From assembly GCA_026709265.1 (NCBI GenBank), contig JAPOTI010000137.1, positions 1 to 50,627 of the forward strand: a DNA stretch of 50,627 nucleotides, in the 5' to 3' direction. Origin of the DNA: Paracoccaceae bacterium (GTDB lineage: Bacteria; Pseudomonadota; Alphaproteobacteria; Rhodobacterales; Rhodobacteraceae). The notes below the pieces were generated by a model. The model was not told the origin of the DNA, ran no database searches, and saw nothing but the letters and a program-made list of their open reading frames with translations. Numbering within the stretch: position 1 is the first letter of the stretch; every line of letters starts with the position of its first letter. Position numbers and translations under genes: made by a program. This document shows, piece by piece, positions 27,118 to 34,395 of this stretch.

Positions 27118-27281
27118 CCAATCACTCCGTGGGGATATCGGTGCTGGCGCAGGTCATGCTGTCTTCGTCTGTCAGGTTGAAGCAGCATGGCAAATTACTT
27201 GGCAAGACAGGAAGCAGCAAGTAATCAGTCAGCCATGACTTTTGCAAGACAATCCAGACTCCGGTGCGGATCGGCCCGGCA

Positions 27282-28205
27282 ATGAAACGCCGTTCTCTCA
27301 AATTTGGCACCCGGGGCTCACCACTTGCACGCGCCCAGACGATAGAGGCGGTCAAGCGTGCTGCAGAATGTGGAGAATATGAGCACGATGCACTGCAGAC
27401 TTATATTATCCGGACAACCGGAGATGTGAAGTCAACCGCACCGATCAGCATGATCGGGGGCAAAGGCGTCTTTTGCCGAGAGCTCGAACAGGCATTGCTG
27501 GATCGTCGCATCGATATTGCCGTACATTCAATGAAGGACCTTCCGGTGAAACAGCCCGAGGGGCTCATTGCCGACTGCGTGTTGCCGCGCGAAGATGTGC
27601 GCGATTCATTCATCTGTCATTCTGCGACACACCCGCGTGATTTACCTGACGGTGCCGTCGTCGGCACGTCCAGCCTGCGCCGACAAGCCCAGTTGCTGAA
27701 ATTGAACCCCGGATTGAAAATTGTCAATTTCAGGGGCAACCTGGACACCAGACTGGATAAGCTGGCGCAGGGCGCGGTGGATGCCACATTGCTGGCAATG
27801 GCAGGTCTGCGGCGGCTTGACATATTGAGCGACCAGATGACGCCGGTCCCGGTCACCGACATGCTTCCCGCACCGGCGCAGGGATGTGTCTGTTTACAAT
27901 GGCGCAGCGACGATCGTCAGGTGCGGGAATTGATGGAACAGATGGACGATTTCGAATCAAAATGTCGTGCAACGGCGGAGCGTTCGTTGCTGTCGGGTCT
28001 CGGTGGTGACTGCAACACGCCGCTTGGCGCTTTGGCAGAATATAGTGAGGGTGACATTCTGATCAGCGGTGAACTTCTCAGTCCTGATGGGAGTGTCTGC
28101 TATTCTGACCAGTTACGTGGTCCAGTCTGCGATGCGGCGCAGTTGGGCCTGGAATTGGCTCGACGTATTTTGGCCGAGGCTGCAGATTCGTTGGCATCAA
28201 CCTGA
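27282..28205 (+). CDS. hemC: Hydroxymethylbilane synthase (porphobilinogen deaminase)
   Basis: The 307-residue enzyme joins four porphobilinogen units. Present are KFGTRGSPLARAQ at the N-terminus, the catalytic Asp region VHSMKDLPVKQPEGL, GTSSLRRQAQLL, NFRGNLDTRLDKL, and the cysteine that holds the dipyrromethane cofactor in GLGGDCNTPLGAL. The ATG at 27282 gives the usual N-terminus; a GTG at 27264 is in frame. Divergent from hemE; its end overlaps the convergent DUF4387 gene by nine bases. Confidence 0.94.
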   Translation: MKRRSLKFGTRGSPLARAQTIEAVKRAAECGEYEHDALQTYIIRTTGDVKSTAPISMIGGKGVFCRELEQALLDRRIDIAVHSMKDLPVKQPEGLIADCVLPREDVRDSFICHSATHPRDLPDGAVVGTSSLRRQAQLLKLNPGLKIVNFRGNLDTRLDKLAQGAVDATLLAMAGLRRLDILSDQMTPVPVTDMLPAPAQGCVCLQWRSDDRQVRELMEQMDDFESKCRATAERSLLSGLGGDCNTPLGALAEYSEGDILISGELLSPDGSVCYSDQLRGPVCDAAQLGLELARRILAEAADSLAST

Positions 28206-28553
28206 GGATTTTGGGGGTTTACCCGGCGTGACTGGACATCCCGGGAGAGAATATTCGCGCAAGAGTTCTGCGAATTGTGCCGCATGCATATCGCGATCTG
28301 CGAGACTTCCCTGAATTTGTGGGCGTCTCATACTGAATTTGACGACGCGCAGATCAGGCAATTCAAAGCGTCGCAGGGAGTGCGGTTCGGTGGCGAAGAG
28401 TCGCGCGACATCGTGATTTGTCAATTCTTTCCGGATCCGTTCAAAAACCGCGTCGGCACCGCAAAAGATATCCATCGTCACCGTAAATGGCCCGGCATTT
28501 TTTGACCGGACATCCTGTACCAGGTCACCGAGACGTGGCACGACCAATCTCAT
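28197..28553 (-). CDS. DUF4387 domain protein
   Basis: The 118-residue product matches DUF4387, a family that typically accompanies DUF1446/AtuA-like genes or is fused to them. The recognisable core is LGDLVQDVRSKNAGPFTVTM followed by DIFCGADAVFERIRKELTNH and DVARLF. No catalytic motif can be pointed out and no function is assigned to the family. The start at 28553 overlaps the end of the AtuA-like gene by 29 bases, so the two are translationally linked. Last gene of the tctCBA-atuA-DUF4387 unit. Confidence 0.85.
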   Translation of the reverse strand: MRLVVPRLGDLVQDVRSKNAGPFTVTMDIFCGADAVFERIRKELTNHDVARLFATEPHSLRRFELPDLRVVKFSMRRPQIQGSLADRDMHAAQFAELLREYSLPGCPVTPGKPPKSSG

Positions 28554-29889
28554 GTGTTTCCAATCTGAAAGCGTCCAGTGGATGATCGAGCTCCATGACA
28601 TGCTGCAGACAGAATTCATAGATTTGGCCGCGTTCACTTTCGGCCGGAGAGTAGGGGAAAGCGAAGGTGGGCAGGGATTCGTCCTCAGAAAGTGGAAAAT
28701 GCAGCAGGTATGGATTGATCAATTTGGCAATCTGGTTGGCTGTTTCCTGGGCAGGCGCCGTGACCAGGCACAGGACGCCGACTTCGCAACCCGTCGCGCG
28801 GCATCGTTCGAGTTGACCCAGCGCCGCGTTTGCACCAATCAGGCGGAATTCAAGGTGAATATCAGGATTGTCAATTCCATCAATTTCGGCATGCAGGAAA
28901 TTCTCCAGTTTTTTGACCCATTCCGCTGCCCGTGTGACATATCGCTCCTGACGTAAAATCGTGAGAATTGACGTCTGATAGCCGGTGAATCGTGCACCTT
29001 CGAGCTTGACGCAGTAGCGGTCAGACGGTCGCCACACCGAACCTCGAACCCTGACCCTGCCAGCATCAAGCGCCGTATATTTTGCCTTGCTGACATCCAG
29101 GACGCCACCGGGTTCAGCGAGTTGAAAAGGGTCGGCATTTTCATAGAGCATATGAGCGGAAACTGAATGAGGTGTACAATGCGCATTGTCTGCCATTGCC
29201 TCAACTTCAAACCCGTCTGAATCAAAATTCACACTGATCACACCGGTTAACGGTCGGGTCGAGCAGAGGGCGCCGCATTCGGCAATCTTGGCACCATGCC
29301 AGGCAGCTCCGGGATGCGCGCCGCGCATCAGCGGAAGTGCCGCAATCGCAGCCGTATCTGTTGCCCGTCCGGTGATGATGATGTCGGAGTCAGTGCTCAG
29401 GGCCGCACTCACCTGTTCAGTGCCGGCAAGTGCCACAATATTGTCACAAGCGAGGAGGGTCTCTCTGTCGATTGATGGCGCATCAGCAAGTTCATGGATA
29501 CGGCCATGATCAAGATTCTGGGCCACCTTGGTGTTATCCTGCGACGACTTGATGGTGGCGACCCGCAGGGTCTGGCCAAGGTCATGAGCCACCTCACGGG
29601 TGATCTCCAGCATCCAGTCCACGCAGGCGTCGGTCCCGCAGGTTCCCGCTGTTGTCAAGACCAGGGGAATCCTGTTCCGGTTGCGCGCAATCATCAGTTC
29701 TGTCCATTCAGCGCGTGTGACTGCACGCGAATATTTGGAAACGGATGCACCGAGATAGTATGGGCCGCTATCGGTGGAACCTCCATCAATCGCGATAATA
29801 TCCGGCTGTCGGTCCAGCCCCCGCGCCAATGCTCTTCTGTCGAATTTAAGGCCCAGAACGCCAGCGGGAACAAGAACCTGGGTCGGCAA
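28525..29889 (-). CDS. AtuA-like (DUF1446, acyclic terpene utilisation family) protein
   Basis: The 454-residue protein belongs to the DUF1446/AtuA family. It opens QVLVPAGVLGLKFDRRALAR, then IIAIDGGSTDSGPYYLGASV, TTAGTCGTDACVDWMLEITR, and IIITGRATDTAAIAALPLMR. AtuA was named from the citronellol/geranyl-CoA pathway of Pseudomonas, but this shorter subgroup next to Tct transporters is a different branch and its reaction is unknown. The gene appears to start with TTG at 29889, two bases after the tctA stop; no ATG fits the family N-terminus. The context suggests that it acts on the carboxylate imported by TctCBA. Confidence 0.85.
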   Translation of the reverse strand: MPTQVLVPAGVLGLKFDRRALARGLDRQPDIIAIDGGSTDSGPYYLGASVSKYSRAVTRAEWTELMIARNRNRIPLVLTTAGTCGTDACVDWMLEITREVAHDLGQTLRVATIKSSQDNTKVAQNLDHGRIHELADAPSIDRETLLACDNIVALAGTEQVSAALSTDSDIIITGRATDTAAIAALPLMRGAHPGAAWHGAKIAECGALCSTRPLTGVISVNFDSDGFEVEAMADNAHCTPHSVSAHMLYENADPFQLAEPGGVLDVSKAKYTALDAGRVRVRGSVWRPSDRYCVKLEGARFTGYQTSILTILRQERYVTRAAEWVKKLENFLHAEIDGIDNPDIHLEFRLIGANAALGQLERCRATGCEVGVLCLVTAPAQETANQIAKLINPYLLHFPLSEDESLPTFAFPYSPAESERGQIYEFCLQHVMELDHPLDAFRLETHEIGRATSR

Positions 29890-29891
29890 AT

Positions 29892-31397
29892 CTAGTCGGC
29901 CGGACGCGGCGGTGTCTTGAGGAAAGGGCGGAGGAAAATCGGCAGAACGAAGCCGACTATGGCGGCGACCCAGAGTCCGATCGAGATTCCGGAAGAAAAC
30001 AGATAGCTGATTTCACCATTGGAGATGACCATGGCGTCGCGCAACGCATCTTCCATTTTGTTGCCCAGAAGAATGCCCAGGATAATCGGAACCGTTGGAA
30101 CCCCAACCTTGCGGCAAAGATAGCCAAGCAGGCCGAACAAGATCATCAGGATCAGGTCAAATCCGCTCCCTGAGAGCGAGTAGATGCCGGCAAAGGAGAC
30201 CATCATGATGCCAGGCAGCAAGATATTGGGTGGAACCGACAGAATCGACACAAACAGACGGACCAGGGGCACATTCATGATGAGGAGGACGAAGTTCGCG
30301 ATGAGCAGCGCTGCGATCAACCCCCATACAACCTCTGGACGGTCCTGAAAAAGCAACGGCCCGGGCGTGATATTCAAAGTGAGGAGGAGGGCCAGAAGCA
30401 CCGCGGTGGTCCCTGAGCCGGGTACACCCAATGTCAGCATAGGGACCAACGCACCCCCGGCAGCAGCATTGTTGCCGGCTTCGGGCGCGGCGACACCGCG
30501 CGGATTCCCGTGTCCAAATTTGCTCTTGTCACGGGCGATGGATTTCTCCGCCATATAGGCAAGAAAGCTTCCCAATGATGCGCCGGCACCCGGTAAGACG
30601 CCAGCGACGAAGCCGACCAAGGTCGACCGGAGCATCGTCGGCAGACAATGGATAATGTCTTTTATCGGAATCGTCACTTTCCTGAGTGTCACGCCAATTG
30701 CCGACTTTTTGCCATGACTCTCGATAAAAATGAATATTTCAGAAACTGCGAACAACCCGACAATGGCGACGAGGAAATCGATCCCATCAAACAGATGTAT
30801 TTCACCATAAGTGAAGCGCGGCAGTCCGGTCGAATTGTCCAGACCGATCATGGCAATACCAAGACCGATGGCGGCTGCGAGAGCGGATTTGGCCTGATTT
30901 TTCGAAGCCAGACCGCCGAGTGTACAAAAGGCGAGGAGATAAAGGGCAAAATATTCCGGTGGCCCGAACAGATAGGCGATACCCGCAAGGATCGGGGCGA
31001 GGAGCATCAGGCCAATGGTCGCCAGAAGTGCCCCGAAGAAAGAGGCAACACCGGAGAGAACCAGTGCGTCTCCCGGACGTCCTTTCCGGGCCATGGGATA
31101 CCCGTCGAGAGTTGTCATCAGAGCGGGTTCATCTCCGGGAATATTCAGCAGAATTGAAGAAATCCGCCCGCCATACATCGCGCCATAATAGACCGAGGTC
31201 ATCAGAACCAGTGCTTCGGTCGCATCCAGCCCCAGGGTAAAGGCGAGCGGAATCAGTATGGCAACACCGTTGGATGGGCCAAGTCCCGGGAGAGACCCGA
31301 TGACCGTTCCCAGAAAACATCCGCTGACAGCAAGCAGTAAATTGGTCAATGTCAGGGCAACGGCAAAACCCTGGGCCAGATTCTGAAAAAGCTCCAT
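29892..31397 (-). CDS. Tripartite tricarboxylate transporter, large permease TctA
   Basis: The 501-residue protein has about twelve membrane helices and the TctA signature segments: GTVIGSLPGLGPSNGVAILI, YYGAMYGGRISSILLNIPGD and the second repeat GFVAGVLPGAGASLGSFLAY with MLTLGVPGSGTTAVLLALL. It is the channel subunit of a secondary transporter driven by an ion gradient and fed by the periplasmic TctC. Substrates in this family include citrate, other di/tricarboxylates, terephthalate and related acids. Confidence 0.93.
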   Translation of the reverse strand: MELFQNLAQGFAVALTLTNLLLAVSGCFLGTVIGSLPGLGPSNGVAILIPLAFTLGLDATEALVLMTSVYYGAMYGGRISSILLNIPGDEPALMTTLDGYPMARKGRPGDALVLSGVASFFGALLATIGLMLLAPILAGIAYLFGPPEYFALYLLAFCTLGGLASKNQAKSALAAAIGLGIAMIGLDNSTGLPRFTYGEIHLFDGIDFLVAIVGLFAVSEIFIFIESHGKKSAIGVTLRKVTIPIKDIIHCLPTMLRSTLVGFVAGVLPGAGASLGSFLAYMAEKSIARDKSKFGHGNPRGVAAPEAGNNAAAGGALVPMLTLGVPGSGTTAVLLALLLTLNITPGPLLFQDRPEVVWGLIAALLIANFVLLIMNVPLVRLFVSILSVPPNILLPGIMMVSFAGIYSLSGSGFDLILMILFGLLGYLCRKVGVPTVPIILGILLGNKMEDALRDAMVISNGEISYLFSSGISIGLWVAAIVGFVLPIFLRPFLKTPPRPAD

Positions 31398-31412
31398 GTC
31401 GCCCTGCTGGCC

Positions 31413-31847
31413 TTAGAAAAGATCACCGAATGGTGAGAGGCTCAATCCGAGGGCCGCACGAAAAATAAGGTAAAGCCCGAGCGACAGGCAGATTCCCGCA
31501 ATGATCGAAACCTTCACATTGGGAGAGATCAGATAGCTCAGCAGTGCCGAGGCAACTGCAGCCGGCAGGATAAAACCCATTGGCTTGAGCAGACGCGCGA
31601 AAACATACATCACTGCGGTTGCAGCAGCGAGTTTGGCGATAATTGGCCACGCGGGCCAGTTGGGGTCTGGGTCAGGCTTGATACAGATATAAATGCCACA
31701 GAGGGCGGCAACGGCACCGATCAGGTAAGGAAACGTGCGCGAGCCAACCGGATCAGAAAGGAAACCCAGTTGAATGGCCGTCGCACTGTAGAGATAGAAG
31801 AGTGCAACGGCCAGAACAGCCAGACCGAATATTCGGTCGCTTGTCAC
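31413..31847 (-). CDS. Tripartite tricarboxylate transporter, small membrane subunit TctB
   Basis: The 144-residue protein has four predicted membrane spans (starting GLAVLAVALFYLYSATAIQL) and the TctB-typical FLSDPVGSRTFPYLIGAVAA. Function within the transporter is structural. It begins with GTG overlapping the TctC stop by one base (TAGTG) and ends 15 bases before tctA. Confidence 0.88.
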   Translation of the reverse strand: MTSDRIFGLAVLAVALFYLYSATAIQLGFLSDPVGSRTFPYLIGAVAALCGIYICIKPDPDPNWPAWPIIAKLAAATAVMYVFARLLKPMGFILPAAVASALLSYLISPNVKVSIIAGICLSLGLYLIFRAALGLSLSPFGDLF

Positions 31848-32818
31848 TATTGGATGACACCAATTTCACGCGACAGCGTTTCGATTTCGCCAACGACTCC
31901 GTTGACATAATCCTGAAAGTCTCTTCCGACCTTGGTGAAAGGTGCCAGGCCATTGGCTTGCATCGCCATTTCCCACTCGGAAGAGGCGGCGACCGAGGCC
32001 AGGGCATCCGACCATTCATTATATTCGGCTTCGCTGATGCCTTTTGGCACATAGAGTCCGCGCCAGTTGACCGACACGATGTCAACGCCTTGCTCTTTCG
32101 CCGTTGGAATCTGTTCAAAACCGGGCACACGTTCGTCGGTGAACACGGCCAGGACCCGGATCTCATCGGCGGCGAGGAAGCCAACGATTTCTGACATGTC
32201 CCCGGTCATTGCCTGGGTGTGTCCCCCGATGGTCTGGGTAATCGCATCAGCGCCGCCATCAACACCGATATATTTGACGGATGTCACATCGTCATATCCA
32301 AGCCGTCCCAGCGCCATGAGGACCTTGAGATGGTCAAATCCACCGGTTGCCGAACCACCGGCGAAAGTGATCGAAGTTGGGTCTTCCATAACCACATTCA
32401 GCAGGTCAGTCAGCGACTTGTGGGGCGAGTCCTTGGCCACAGCGATGATGCCGGGGTCAGCCCCGATGGCCCCCAGGAATTGCACCTGATCGGCGGTCAT
32501 TCCGCCATAGGCATTTTGTGCCAGCCTGGTGGCGGTCGCCGAAGACGCTGCAACGATGAGATCACCGTCATCACCGCGTTCATTGACCACATGGCTGAAA
32601 GCGAGTCCGCCGCCACCACCCGCCATATTGGTGACCTGAATCGGTTTGTCGACAGCACCGATATCATACATGATCTTGCCAATTGTCCGGCAGGTAAAGT
32701 CCCAGCCTCCACCGGGGTTGGCAGGTGCAATACACTCGGCCGCAGTCACGGCGCTTGCCACCGAGAGGCTGCCGACGACAATGCCGGACAGCAGGGTTGT
32801 CTGTATAAGGTTTTTCAT
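31847..32818 (-). CDS. Tripartite tricarboxylate transporter, periplasmic binding protein TctC
   Basis: The 323-residue precursor has a signal peptide of about 28 residues (ending VTAAEC) and a TctC/Bug-type binding domain: CIAPANPGGGWDFTCRTIGK, VTNMAGGGGGLAFSHVVNER, and FAGGSATGGFDHLKVLMALG. The PANPGGGWDFTCR motif is that of the TctC subgroup close to citrate-type binders rather than the general Bug proteins. The start at 32818 has an excellent AGGAGG six bases upstream. First gene of the operon tctCBA-atuA-DUF4387; its promoter should lie in the 686-base gap upstream. Confidence 0.92.
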   Translation of the reverse strand: MKNLIQTTLLSGIVVGSLSVASAVTAAECIAPANPGGGWDFTCRTIGKIMYDIGAVDKPIQVTNMAGGGGGLAFSHVVNERGDDGDLIVAASSATATRLAQNAYGGMTADQVQFLGAIGADPGIIAVAKDSPHKSLTDLLNVVMEDPTSITFAGGSATGGFDHLKVLMALGRLGYDDVTSVKYIGVDGGADAITQTIGGHTQAMTGDMSEIVGFLAADEIRVLAVFTDERVPGFEQIPTAKEQGVDIVSVNWRGLYVPKGISEAEYNEWSDALASVAASSEWEMAMQANGLAPFTKVGRDFQDYVNGVVGEIETLSREIGVIQ

Positions 32819-33504
32819 TCGAGTCCTCCTGAATTCGCATTTCAATTGCCCGGGCCCTCACCGGAATCGGGTGCGTGGCGAGCGCAGGTATCAGTGTTAC
32901 ATGCATATTGCAATGGAACAGCAGGTTTCATGTCGGGCTAACGCACTTGAAATATCTGGGCCTATATCAACCCCCTGTACCTCTCATATGTCTTCGAGTC
33001 AGGAATCAATACAAAAGAGGATGCAGTTGTTGTTGGGTACAAGAACCGGCTCATCAATGAGAATAGATCCTATGGCTGCGACGGTATTTTGCTTGTGGCC
33101 GATTTGTTTTGGGTGACGAGTCTCGTCTGACATCATTGTTAGGATAGGCCCGAATTACCTTTTCATCGGAGGCGTGATTGATCAGCTGGATATCGGTCGC
33201 AAGACATTCGACTGCTATTTTCCGCCGGAGCAGATCATGGGACTCCACCGCGACCTCAGATTCTCATCCTGATTGTCGCAAATTCTCAGGTTGATTGACG
33301 CGCCACAGCATTTCGTTTGTGATGCACGGTGCTGACATCAATGATGGGCAGCGATGGGGCCGACAGGCCAGAGTCTCAGCTGCAGAACCGTCAAGTGGCG
33401 GGCCGCCATCGGTGCAACGGGTTGACCACGAGAAAATCCCGCCGATGACAGGATCAAGACAGTGAACGGTCTCGGAGATTATTCCCCACCGCAGAGGCCA
33501 CGAT
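32819..33504. other. 686-base gap upstream of tctC
   Basis: No recognised gene. Two short minus-strand frames (33054-33248 and 33264-33548) lack ribosome-binding sites and family resemblance. The part adjoining tctC should hold the operon promoter. The composition suggests eroded coding DNA. No regulator gene is present next to the operon. Confidence 0.4.
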
Positions 33505-33804
33505 CTATCCTCCCAGCCACAAACCCAGGATGGTGGTGGCGAGGGCAATCAGGCCCGCAATCGCCAGAAGTTGCTGTTTTTCCCGTTTGACAGCCTCCGT
33601 TTCCCGTTTGACAGCCTCCGTTTCCCTTTTGGCGGCGGCAGTTTCCCACTTGGCCATGTCCTCGCGCAGGAGCGCCAGACCGGTATCCAACCGCGATTCA
33701 ATTCGTGATTCCATCGCATCATTCTCCGCTCTGAAGGCTGTGATCCGACCTTCCAGTCGTGCAATCTGTCGGGCCAGATCGTGGATGTCGGGTGTCTCAC
33801 TCAT
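33505..33804 (-). CDS. Small coiled-coil protein with C-terminal membrane anchor
   Basis: The 99-residue product begins MSETPDIHDLARQIARLEGR, forms a long helix, and ends with one membrane span (LAIAGLIALATTILGLWLGG). Residues 52-79 consist of four seven-residue units, WETAAAK, RETEAVK, RETEAVK, REKQQLL, encoded by near-identical 21-bp tandem repeats at about 33575-33660. This is a coiled coil anchored by its tail in the inner membrane, similar in plan to DUF1640/CCDC90- or hemolysin XhlA-like proteins, but I do not recognise a specific family. No neighbour on the same strand. Confidence 0.6.
   Translation of the reverse strand: MSETPDIHDLARQIARLEGRITAFRAENDAMESRIESRLDTGLALLREDMAKWETAAAKRETEAVKRETEAVKREKQQLLAIAGLIALATTILGLWLGG
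33580..33648. repeat. 21-bp tandem repeat inside a coiled-coil gene
   Basis: The unit TTTCCCGTTTGACAGCCTCC plus G occurs twice perfectly in tandem and is flanked by diverged copies, giving about three to four units. Each 21-bp unit encodes one heptad of the coiled-coil protein on the minus strand, so the repeat number can change without breaking the frame. Confidence 0.75.
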
Positions 33805-34395
33805 CCCAACAAACTAAACCTTGGTGCCGCTCCGGTCAACCACCCGCGCAGGGCGTGGTTCTTGTTTGGCGAACTCGTGAATGTTCAACCCGTTGATAAC
33901 GCGCGGTTTTCTGAATCCTGATGATGTGCGCTCTGATGATCCATCTGGATTTTGACACCCCTGTTGCCAAGACCGATCTGGACAGGGATAGGGCGTGACA
34001 GCGAATCACGAACACAATGCAGGCTGCCGCGGCGCAGTTGCCGGACACGGGCTTCGTGGATGATCTGGTGCTCCTGTTGCGGAAGGATCCGTACCGGGCC
34101 GAGCTTGATCTGCGTGATGCGGTCGCGGGTTTGGACCTTGGGCTGTCGGGTCAGGTGTCTGCCACCAACACTGCTGGCACGTCGTGACGAGGAGGCCGTG
34201 GACCGGCATATCCTGATGCCGCGGTGGACGGGGCTGCTCTTCTCGTGGATCTCATCAGCAGCCAGAATGACTGGGTCGGGGATTGTCTGAAACTTCCGTG
34301 AGTCCATCCTGACCGGCGGGTGAGTCGTGACCGAATATTGCAACCGGGTGAGCGATGGGGTTTCCATCCGGCAAGCCGACTGAACTGCAGTCAAG
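33805..34395. other. 591-base gap with degenerate open frames
   Basis: A minus-strand frame is open from 34394 to 33885 (169 residues) but the translation is rich in Arg, His, Gln and Ser, has no recognisable domain and no ribosome-binding site. The plus strand also has a 112-codon frame in the same region. Long open frames on both strands here follow from base composition. I regard it as non-coding or decayed. Confidence 0.4.

Noticed and set aside
33580-33648. Short tandem repeats as a CRISPR array
   Set aside because: The units are adjacent with no spacers and encode coiled-coil heptads.
33885-34394. 169-codon minus-strand open frame as a real gene
   Set aside because: Arg/His/Gln-rich translation without domain resemblance, no ribosome-binding site, and open frames on the opposite strand as well.
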